NCBI GenBank assembly: GCA_951800555.1
Contig: CATOJU010000079.1
Span: 1-5,461, forward strand
Direction: 5' to 3'
From: an uncultured Rickettsiales bacterium
GTDB lineage: Bacteria; Pseudomonadota; Alphaproteobacteria; Rickettsiales; UBA1997
DNA length: 5,461 nucleotides
In this document: positions 1 to 5,461 of the stretch, piece after piece
How positions within the stretch are numbered: position 1 is the first letter of the stretch
Layout: each line of letters begins with the position of its first letter
Program-made: the position numbers and the translations under genes
Notes under the pieces: generated by a model
Databases searched by the model: none
The model's input: the letters and a program-made list of their open reading frames with translations, nothing else
What the model was told of the DNA's origin: nothing

Positions 1-47
1 AATTGTTTTATTTATTTTAAAATGACAATAATAATTTAAAGTTAAAT

Positions 48-596
48 ATGATTTTTAAAAAAATATTATTCTTTTTAGCGATGATTATTCTGTTTAATAT
101 AAATAGTACCAAAGCTGAAATTATAGAAAATAAAAAAGTTTTAAATAAATCTTTTGATTTATGGAATGTATCTTGTGAAGATGATGAAATGTTAAACGAT
201 ATAAACTGTAGACTTTTTGTAGAAGTAACTGGCGGAACTATATTTTTTGTAAATCCGCTTTCCAATGAAAATCCTGTACTTATATCTTCTGAAGATTCTT
301 TTTATAATAAAAAAATGTATATAAAAATTGATAATAATAAACTTATAAGTTCACTTCCTATAATCGGTAACAGATACAATATAGTTGGTTTTAGTCAAAA
401 TGATTTAAAAACAATTTCAAACCAGATAAAATCAGGAAAATATTTATATATAAGATTTACCATTAAAGATATTACATCTCCAAATGGATTTAAGGAAATA
501 ACTGCAAAAATTTCTCTTGCAGAATTTCAAAAAGCACTTATTTATCATAATAATCTGGTAAATAAGTATAATTTTACTATTAATAATTTTAATTAG
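48..596 (+). CDS. IalB-like exported protein (invasion-associated locus B family, tentative)
   Basis: A 182-residue protein with a clear Sec signal peptide: basic start (MIFKK), hydrophobic core at residues 6-17, and a likely cleavage after STKA at residue 23. The mature part should therefore be periplasmic or surface-exposed. It opens with an FDLWNVSC motif (W39, C43) and a second cysteine at C54, spaced like the N-terminal W-x-V-x-C...C pattern of IalB proteins. Near the end, an alternating beta-like stretch leads into ISLAEFQKAL (155-164), resembling the family's closing segment. Only two cysteines are present in the whole protein, so at most one disulfide is possible; many IalB proteins carry more. 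The family is linked to host-cell entry in Bartonella and is widespread in Alphaproteobacteria, where its molecular role is unclear. The ATG is the only good start: an in-frame stop lies at 18-20 and no strong ribosome-binding site is visible. It ends in TAG, 8 nt before gap. The export call is firm; the family call is moderate. Confidence 0.62.
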   Translation: MIFKKILFFLAMIILFNINSTKAEIIENKKVLNKSFDLWNVSCEDDEMLNDINCRLFVEVTGGTIFFVNPLSNENPVLISSEDSFYNKKMYIKIDNNKLISSLPIIGNRYNIVGFSQNDLKTISNQIKSGKYLYIRFTIKDITSPNGFKEITAKISLAEFQKALIYHNNLVNKYNFTINNFN

Positions 597-600
597 AGGT
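595..600 (+). promoter_or_regulatory. Shine-Dalgarno of gap, overlapping the upstream stop codon
   Basis: AGAGGT lies 4 nt before the gap ATG at 605 and includes the last two bases of the upstream TAG stop (594-596). Ribosomes finishing the IalB-like gene would stop directly on the gap initiation region, which suggests one transcript and translational coupling. It also fixes the gap start, because MTIKVAINGFGRIGR is the normal N-terminus of the family. Confidence 0.8.
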
Positions 601-604
601 AAAA

Positions 605-1618
605 ATGACAATTAAAGTTGCTATTAATGGTTTTGGTAGGATTGGAAGATGCGTTTTTAGAGCATTTTTTGAAAATCAAAACAAATATAAAGATATAGAA
701 ATAGTTGCAATAAACGATTTAACACCAGTTGAAACAAACGCTCATTTATTAAAATATGATTCAGTCCACGGACATTTTAATGGAACTGTTGAAATAAAAG
801 ATGGAAATTTAGTTGTAAACGGTAAAAATGTAAAAGTTTGTTGCGAAAGAGAAATTACAAACCTTCCTTGGAAAGATTTGAATATAGATGTAGTTTACGA
901 ATGTACTGGATTATTTACTACAAAAGAAACTGCTGGTTTACATTTAGATGCTGGTGCTAAAAAAGTTATAATCTCAGCTCCTGCAAAAGGTGAAGGTGTT
1001 AAAACCGTAGTTGTTGGTGTTAATAACGATGATTTATTAGCTAGTGATACAATAATTTCAAATGGTTCCTGTACTACAAATTGCCTTGCTCCAGTAGCAA
1101 AAATTCTTGATAGAGAAATTGGAATTGTAAAAGGTCATATGACAACAATTCATGCTTTTACAAATGATCAAAGAACTGTTGATTGTGCTCATAAAGATTT
1201 AAGAAGAGCAAGAGCTGCAAGCCTATCTATGATTCCAACTACTACAGGTGCTGCAAAGGCTGTTGCTTTAGTATTGCCACAATTAAAAGGAAAATTAGAC
1301 GGTGTTTCTATAAGAGTACCAACTCCAGATGTTTCATTTGTTGATTTATCATTTGAAGCAAAAAGAGAAACAACACCAGAAGAAATTAACGAATTAATTA
1401 GAAAAGCATCAGAAGGTGAATTAAAGGATATTTTAGGAATTTGTTCAGAAGAATTAGTTTCAATAGATTTTACTCACGATACTCATAGTTCAATTTTCGA
1501 TACAACTCAAACAAAAGTTTTAGCTGGAAACTTTGTAAGAATTGGTTCTTGGTACGATAATGAATGGGGTTTTTCTAATAGAATGTTAGATAATACACTT
1601 ATCTGGATGAATAAATAA
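605..1618 (+). CDS. gap: Glyceraldehyde-3-phosphate dehydrogenase, type I, phosphorylating
   Basis: A cytoplasmic homotetrameric enzyme of glycolysis and gluconeogenesis that reversibly converts glyceraldehyde-3-phosphate, NAD+ and phosphate to 1,3-bisphosphoglycerate. The 337 residues are the usual full length. The N-terminal Rossmann domain starts with NGFGRIGR (8-15). D38 in AINDL sits where an acid normally selects NAD over NADP. The active site is intact: SCTTNC (155-160) with catalytic C156, H183 in TTIHAF, the HKDLRRARAA segment (196-205), TGAAKAV (214-220) in the phosphate region, and the closing WYDNEWGFSNRM (316-327). The sequence looks proteobacterial. It follows the IalB-like gene at 8 nt, with its ribosome-binding site over that gene's stop. 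The pgk gene, a common partner of gap in Alphaproteobacteria, is not downstream; a terminator and an unrelated gene follow instead. No truncation or lost residue is seen. Confidence 0.98.
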   Translation: MTIKVAINGFGRIGRCVFRAFFENQNKYKDIEIVAINDLTPVETNAHLLKYDSVHGHFNGTVEIKDGNLVVNGKNVKVCCEREITNLPWKDLNIDVVYECTGLFTTKETAGLHLDAGAKKVIISAPAKGEGVKTVVVGVNNDDLLASDTIISNGSCTTNCLAPVAKILDREIGIVKGHMTTIHAFTNDQRTVDCAHKDLRRARAASLSMIPTTTGAAKAVALVLPQLKGKLDGVSIRVPTPDVSFVDLSFEAKRETTPEEINELIRKASEGELKDILGICSEELVSIDFTHDTHSSIFDTTQTKVLAGNFVRIGSWYDNEWGFSNRMLDNTLIWMNK

Positions 1619-1690
1619 ATAATTTTTATTTTATTATTAGTAATAGTTTTTTTAATTTTTTAATTAACTATTTCTATAATATAGTTTGTC

Positions 1691-1738
1691 AGCATTATTT
1701 TAAATTAAAATTTATTAATTTGAAATAATGCTTTTTTT
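1691..1738 (+). terminator. Intrinsic terminator of the IalB-like/gap unit
   Basis: Positions 1691-1700 (AGCATTATTT) pair perfectly with 1723-1732. After one G-U pair (1701 with 1722) the helix continues with seven more A-T pairs (1702-1708 with 1715-1721). This gives an 18-bp stem with a 6-nt loop (1709-1714), followed at once by T7 (1732-1738). The stem has only two G-C pairs, near its base, as expected in such an AT-rich genome. There is no matching A-tract on the left side, so it should work on plus-strand transcripts only. It lies about 70 nt after the gap stop. Confidence 0.85.
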
Positions 1739-1995
1739 CTATTAAAATGATTAATTTAAAAATAAATTTCTTGTATGAAAAATTTCCTCTTAAATACCTG
1801 TATAACTTCTATATAAAAATATATTATATTATTACTATATCTTTATAATTTTTTTGTTATATTTTTTAGGAATTTTTATATATTTCAAACATAAAACTAT
1901 AAAAATTTTTTTTATTAAAAATTGTAGTACTCATTTTTGAAAAATTTTACTTTATATTTGAAAATTAAAGGTATTTTAAACCTACCGGATATAGA

Positions 1996-2030
1996 AGTCA
2001 AATTTTAAATTTTAGAAAATTTAGTTGACT
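1996..2030. repeat. Inverted repeat AGTCAA...TTGACT, possible operator
   Basis: AGTCAA at 1996-2001 is the exact reverse complement of TTGACT at 2025-2030. The symmetry continues inward with ATTTT (2002-2006) against AAAAT (2016-2020), leaving a 9-nt centre and a 4-nt asymmetric insertion (2021-2024). The right arm coincides with the best -35 candidate of the ankyrin gene. Transcripts from that promoter would not contain it, so a protein-binding site in DNA is more likely than an RNA hairpin. Chance is possible for the AT-only inner part; the six-base outer arms carry two G-C pairs each. Confidence 0.4.
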
Positions 2031-2052
2031 TTTAATAAAAATTTTATATGTT
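2025..2052 (+). promoter_or_regulatory. Candidate sigma-70-type promoter of the ankyrin gene
   Basis: TTGACT (2025-2030) matches the -35 consensus at five of six bases. With a 16-nt spacer it is followed by TATGTT (2047-2052), which matches the -10 consensus at four of six. A start near 2059-2060 would give a leader of about 20 nt containing the purine-rich AGAGAG (2072-2077), which is close to the ATG at 2080. Other -10-like strings are common in this AT-rich DNA, so the -35 box carries most of the weight. Confidence 0.45.
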
Positions 2053-2079
2053 ATTTTTATATAAAAATATTAGAGAGAT

Positions 2080-4182
2080 ATGGAAGAAAATTTAAAAAAT
2101 AACAATGTTATACGGCTTAAGGATGCTTTACAAAGGCTTGACAAAGAGCGAAGTAAAACATTGGCTAAAGAGAAGATTGATCTATCTTTAAGTAGGCCTC
2201 TCCACTATGCTGTTAAGGAACGTGATATAAATCTTTTAATATCTCTTGTTGATGATATTAAAGTAAAGTTAGACACAAGAGATATCAATGGGGATACGGC
2301 ACTTAATATTGCTATTAAAGAAGGGTATACAGATATAGCTGAATATATAATAAAAAGAAGTACTGAATCATATTTTGCTTCATTGAATAGTATTCCTGCA
2401 AAAATGCAAGATAAAAAAAATATACGATATCTTTTTAATAAAGATTTTAAATATAAACCTCCTATACATCTTGCTGCAGAGCTTGGAAATACAAGAATAG
2501 TTCAGTGTTTGGTTGAAAATGGTGTAAATATAAATTTACAAGATACAGAAGGTTGTACTGCGTTACATTATGCATTGCAAGAATACAATATAGAAACAAT
2601 TAAATATTTAATTAATAATAATGCAGATTTAAGTATTAAAAACAATTCTAATGAAAGCCCAATAGATATTATTGTAGCTTTGGAAAATGAAGAAATTATA
2701 AAATGTTTAATTGAAAAATATCCAGATTTTATAGATATTTTTAATAAAAATAAAATAAATGAAAATACATTACTTCATGATGCTGTTGAAAATTCAAATT
2801 TTGATATGATTGAATATTTAGTTGAAAAATGTCCAAAATTATTAAATATGCTAAATAGTGATAAAAATACAGCACTTCATATTGCGGTAGAAAAAAATGA
2901 TTTAGATACAATTAAATATTTAGTTAATAATAAAAACATTGATTTAAATATAAAAAATAAAAAAGGCAATACACCTATTCATTGCGCTGTTAGACTAGAA
3001 AATATAGATGCAGTTAAACTTTTACTTAAAAATAAAGCAAAATTGAATATACAAAATAATAATGGAAATTCACTTCTTCATTTAGCTGTAAAAACAAGAA
3101 ATATAATTTTGGTTAAATATTTATTTGAAAAAAATCCAAGAATGTTGGAGGAAGTAAATAAAAAAGGAAATACGCCACTTTGTACTGCTATATTAAAAGG
3201 AAATTTAGAAATAGTTAAATACTTAATTGATAGAACAAATGTAAATGAAAAAAGTATTATTAATAAAAGATTATTTCATCTTGTTGTTGAAAATGGAAAT
3301 ATGGATTTAATTAAACACTTGACTAAAAAAACGAAAACCTATGCTAATGATAGATTATTACGAATTGCTATAAAAAGAGGTAATACAACAATTGCAAAAT
3401 ATCTGTTAAAAAAAAGATATACTGATATTAATTTAGTAAATAGATATGGGAATACCCCTCTTCATTTGGCTATAGAAGAAAAAAATTTTGAAATGGTTAA
3501 ACGTTTAAGTAAAAAAGCCTGTAACTTAGATATACAAAATTATGATTATTGTGATACACCGCTTCATTTGGCTGTAAAAACTGGTACTAGGAATATGGCT
3601 AATTGTTTAGTTGATGAAGGTGCAAATCTAGATATACAAAATAATGAAAAAAATACACCACTTCATATTGCTGTAGAAATGGGAAAAGTTGGGGTAACAG
3701 AAGATTTAGTTGAAAATGGAGCAAATTTAGATATACAAAATTGTAAATATAATACACCACTTCATATTGCGGTAGAAAATAATAACTTGGAATTAGCTGA
3801 TTTTTTAATTAAAAATGGTGCTAATACAGAGATAAAAAATAATCAAGGAGAAACTCCGTTATCTTTGGCTATTAAAGCTGAAAATGTTCAAATGGTTAAA
3901 TGTTTGGTTGAAAACGGAGCAAAATTAAAAGAACAAGATGTTAATAATTATATAAATAATTCTAAAAAAAATGAAATAATTAGCTATTTAAAAAAAGAAG
4001 TAAAATCAACTATAATAAAAAAGTTTAGATATTTTAGAGCAGAATTTAGGCATATGATGGCAAAATTTGCCTATTTAAGTTCAAAATTGAGTAATCCAAT
4101 AAAAAAATTGAAAAAGCACTTCAGTTTTAAAAAGTCAAATTTTAAAAATAATGATAAAAAAGAAATTGCTCAAGTAATTTAA
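2080..4182 (+). CDS. Large ankyrin-repeat protein, candidate host-directed effector
   Basis: A 700-residue protein built almost wholly of ankyrin repeats, a fold for protein-protein binding. Residues 1-37 form a charged, probably helical leader with no signal peptide. Seventeen repeats can be anchored on the alanine of the TPLHxA turn at 44, 78, 132, 165, 198, 235, 269, 303, 336, 370, 402, 430, 464, 498, 531, 564 and 597. Spacing is mostly 32-34 residues. Exceptions are an insert of about 20 residues near 96-123, a 37-residue repeat after 198, and a short 28-residue step between 402 and 430. Repeats 13-16 are closest to consensus (NTPLHIAVE, NGANLDIQN). Residues 641-700 are non-repetitive and very basic: 17 Lys/Arg against 3 Asp/Glu. 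No transmembrane segment or catalytic domain is visible. It has its own promoter and an AGAGAG ribosome-binding site close to the ATG. In intracellular bacteria such proteins are often secreted into the host; export here, and the partner, are inference. Confidence 0.93.
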   Translation: MEENLKNNNVIRLKDALQRLDKERSKTLAKEKIDLSLSRPLHYAVKERDINLLISLVDDIKVKLDTRDINGDTALNIAIKEGYTDIAEYIIKRSTESYFASLNSIPAKMQDKKNIRYLFNKDFKYKPPIHLAAELGNTRIVQCLVENGVNINLQDTEGCTALHYALQEYNIETIKYLINNNADLSIKNNSNESPIDIIVALENEEIIKCLIEKYPDFIDIFNKNKINENTLLHDAVENSNFDMIEYLVEKCPKLLNMLNSDKNTALHIAVEKNDLDTIKYLVNNKNIDLNIKNKKGNTPIHCAVRLENIDAVKLLLKNKAKLNIQNNNGNSLLHLAVKTRNIILVKYLFEKNPRMLEEVNKKGNTPLCTAILKGNLEIVKYLIDRTNVNEKSIINKRLFHLVVENGNMDLIKHLTKKTKTYANDRLLRIAIKRGNTTIAKYLLKKRYTDINLVNRYGNTPLHLAIEEKNFEMVKRLSKKACNLDIQNYDYCDTPLHLAVKTGTRNMANCLVDEGANLDIQNNEKNTPLHIAVEMGKVGVTEDLVENGANLDIQNCKYNTPLHIAVENNNLELADFLIKNGANTEIKNNQGETPLSLAIKAENVQMVKCLVENGAKLKEQDVNNYINNSKKNEIISYLKKEVKSTIIKKFRYFRAEFRHMMAKFAYLSSKLSNPIKKLKKHFSFKKSNFKNNDKKEIAQVI
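2191..3939 (+). repeat. Ankyrin-repeat array (17 units, about 99-102 bp each)
   Basis: In-frame protein repeats spanning residues 38-620. Most N-terminal and middle units have diverged (for example SPIDII in unit 5 and LFHLVV in unit 11). Units 13-17 keep the TPLH/TPLS turn, and units 14-16 also share NGAN or EGAN followed by LDIQN or TEIKN. A final degenerate half unit may occupy residues 620-640. The long uninterrupted stack predicts an extended curved solenoid. Confidence 0.92.
3622..3819 (+). repeat. Direct tandem DNA repeat of 99 bp within the ankyrin gene
   Basis: Two adjacent 99-bp units start at 3622 and 3721. By hand count their first 60 bases agree at 51 positions, and their remaining bases are clearly more different. 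The block TAGATATACAAAAT occurs at 3527-3540, 3629-3642 and 3728-3741, with steps of 102 and 99 bp. Similarity at the DNA level, not only the protein level, points to fairly recent duplication or homogenisation of this end of the array. Confidence 0.75.
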
Positions 4183-4389
4183 ATTTTAAACAAGTATATT
4201 TAACCTCAATTTTATTTTTGATAAACTTTTATTTTTATTCTTAGTAGTTTTTGTTATTTTTTTTAAAAAGATATTGTTAAAATGGTGAATGATAAGTGTA
4301 GAAATTTTTTTTAAGTTTAAAAGGTTAGATTGGGGTTAATATAAATATTTTTACTTTAAGCAAATTATAATATATTTTATTAAACATAA
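4183..4389. other. Convergent spacer between the ankyrin gene and the methyltransferase
   Basis: About 207 nt of AT-rich DNA separating two genes that face each other. T-runs occur at 4256-4264 and 4305-4312, but I find no good stem beside them on either strand, so no terminator is called. A 10-codon ATG frame at 4282 has no ribosome-binding site and is not called. Confidence 0.6.
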
Positions 4390-5461
4390 TTATTTTTCCA
4401 AAACAATTATACTTTCTATATGCTTAGACAAAAAAAATTGGTCTACTATAACAATTTTTTTAATTTTAAATTTATTATCCTTGAATAATTTTAAATCCCT
4501 AGCTAGACTTTGGGGGTTACAAGATATATAAATGACCTTTTTAATATTACTTTTTACAATATTTTTACATTGATTTTCAGCTCCATTTCTTGGAGGATTT
4601 ATTATAATAATATCAAATTCATTTAATTCTCTTGTAGATAAAGGTTGATTAAATAAATCTTTTTGGTAAGGAAAAATATTTTTTATTTTATTTAAAGTTA
4701 TATTTTTCTTTATATTTTCTATCATATTTTTATCACCTTCATAACTAAAAATTTTACAATCATTATTTGATAGAGGAAAAGAATAAGTTCCTATTCCACA
4801 ATATAAATCGGCAATTTTTGACTTTTTTGATAGATTTTTTAAAATTAAATTTTTAACCGTATTAATCATAAAATTTTGACTTTCTTCTGTAGCTTGTAAG
4901 AAACAATTTTGAGGAACTATTATTTGTAAATTATCTAATTTTAATTTTATATCTTCTGCTATTCCTATAATAGGAATATAATTTTGTTTTTCTTTATAGG
5001 TATAAAAAATTATATAATTTTGGCCTTTAAAAATATCTAATTGCTTAAAATCATTGATTTCTGGTTCATCGTAAAAAATCATATTTATACTCACTTTAAT
5101 ACCTGTATAAAAAATATCTAAAGATTCAAGGTTTTTAAACTTTAAATTTTTAAAATTTTTTATAACTTTATTAATTTCTTCACTGACATTTAAACAATTG
5201 TCTATATTAATTATATTTCTTGAGTTTTTTTCAAAAAAACCATAAACTCCATTATTATATTTCAAATTTATTCTTCTTCTTTTGCTAAATCCAACTTTAA
5301 AAATTTCAAGATTATTTGTATTATAGTCATAACCAGAATTTTTTATAAAATTTAATAAAACTTGTTTTTTTACATTATAATAATATTCTTCTTTTAAATA
5401 TTGTAAAACACAGCCACCACATTTTCAGAATTATTTACAATTTATTTCATTATTTCTAAAA
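4390..5461 (-). pseudogene. RlmD/TrmA-family RNA (uracil-C5)-methyltransferase, interrupted by two stops, 5' end outside window
   Basis: Family members use S-adenosylmethionine to methylate a uridine of rRNA or tRNA at C5. Numbered from the TTG codon at 5263-5265, the catalytic domain shows VPQNCFLQA (117-125), the SAM-binding LYCGIGT (154-160), NPPRNGA (223-229, usually DPPR), SCNPQSLARD with the nucleophile C249 (248-257), and the closing DQFFLSKHIE with general-base candidate E284. The TTG is internal: upstream of it 46 more sense codons (5266-5403), including a family-like GFSKRRRINL stretch, lead to CGGCVLQ at 5401-5421. With the cysteine at 5437-5439 this forms the C-x5-C-x2-C iron-sulfur motif of RlmD/RlmC proteins, and C24 (5194-5196) fits the fourth ligand. 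Inside the x5 segment lie TAA (5431-5433) and TGA (5425-5427). The frame is open again beyond them to the window edge. An N-terminal TRAM domain would lie outside. The gene is therefore a recent pseudogene, unless the stops are read errors. RlmD and RlmC cannot be told apart here. Confidence 0.85.

Larger units (their letters stand above)
1619..2079. other. 461-nt intergenic spacer between gap and the ankyrin gene
   Basis: Extremely AT-rich non-coding DNA. It holds the gap terminator in its first quarter and a candidate promoter with an inverted repeat in its last 85 nt. A slightly more GC-rich patch at 1969-2000 (around ACCTACCGGATATAG) is the only complex sequence between them. I find no tRNA, no recognisable RNA gene and no insertion-sequence end. 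The longest plus-strand ORF I traced by eye (ATG at 1747, 33 codons) has no ribosome-binding site and low-complexity content. A weak 7-bp stem (1642-1648 with 1666-1672) lies ahead of the main terminator. Confidence 0.75.

Noticed and set aside
3..35. Promoter for the first gene (TTGTTT with a TAATAAT-like -10)
   Set aside because: The match is weak, the window begins only 47 nt before the gene, and such strings are frequent in this DNA.
19..43. AAAATGACAAT and TAAAGTT before the first gene, resembling the start of gap at 602-619
   Set aside because: The two blocks are contiguous at gap but separated by 7 nt here, the frame closes after five codons, and short AT-rich matches are expected by chance.
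17..265. Minus-strand open frame of 82 codons at the left edge
   Set aside because: It lies antisense to the exported-protein gene; its content mirrors the AT-rich signal-peptide region and shows no family resemblance.
1642..1672. Second terminator hairpin after gap
   Set aside because: The stem is only 7 bp, has a long AT loop, and is not followed by a proper T-run; the hairpin at 1691-1738 is far better.
1747..1848. 33-codon ORF in the gap-ankyrin spacer
   Set aside because: No ribosome-binding site, product is mostly Ile/Tyr/Lys/Leu as expected from AT-rich noise, and it starts only 9 nt after the terminator T-run.
4390..5265. Reading the methyltransferase as a complete 291-residue gene starting at TTG 5263
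   Set aside because: The frame continues upstream for 46 sense codons with family-typical sequence and the CGGC cysteine motif, so the TTG is an internal leucine and a 291-residue product would lack the Fe-S motif.
5422..5436. Two compensating single-base indels as the cause of the methyltransferase stops
   Set aside because: Gaining a base before TAA and losing an A after TGA would give Cys-Lys-x-Ile-Leu-Lys-Cys. Two substitutions giving Cys-Lys-Tyr-Phe-Gly-Lys-Cys fit the family far better and keep the aligned Phe.
1..5461. CRISPR array, tRNA, rRNA or insertion sequence
   Set aside because: No regularly spaced identical repeats with unique spacers, no tRNA T-arm or cloverleaf signature, and no transposase motif or terminal inverted repeat pair was found; the ankyrin repeats are coding and divergent.

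Overview
The window is very AT-rich (codons and spacers are dominated by A/T, with TGG as the only tryptophan codon seen) and reads as a piece of an alphaproteobacterial genome, probably a host-associated or intracellular lineage of the Rickettsiales/Holosporales kind. The argument is indirect. There is an IalB-like secreted protein, a family typical of Alphaproteobacteria. There is a proteobacterial-type GAPDH. There is also a large ankyrin-repeat protein of the kind such bacteria use on eukaryotic hosts, and an apparently decaying housekeeping gene. Genus cannot be read from the sequence.

Layout: (1) 48-1618, a two-gene plus-strand unit. It holds a small exported IalB-like protein followed after 8 nt by gap (glyceraldehyde-3-phosphate dehydrogenase), whose Shine-Dalgarno overlaps the upstream stop codon. 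A strong, purely AT-stemmed intrinsic terminator follows at 1691-1738. (2) 1619-2079, a 461-nt spacer with the terminator and, at its far end, a candidate promoter whose -35 box is one arm of an inverted repeat. (3) 2080-4182, a 700-residue protein with 17 recognisable ankyrin repeats and a strongly basic C-terminal tail. (4) 4183-4389, a short convergent spacer. (5) 4390-5461, minus strand, running off the window: an RlmD/TrmA-family RNA (uracil-C5)-methyltransferase. Its reading frame is interrupted by two in-frame stop codons inside its iron-sulfur cysteine motif.

The genes do not form one pathway. Gap is central glycolysis/gluconeogenesis; the IalB-like protein acts outside the cytoplasm; the ankyrin protein is a candidate host-interaction factor in its own transcription unit; the methyltransferase would modify RNA. 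I do not see a new multi-gene system. The strongest points for a second look are the doubly interrupted methyltransferase, which keeps all four cluster cysteines and 344 stop-free codons downstream but also has an Asp-to-Asn change in its catalytic-domain DPPR motif, and the architecture and DNA-level repeats of the ankyrin gene.
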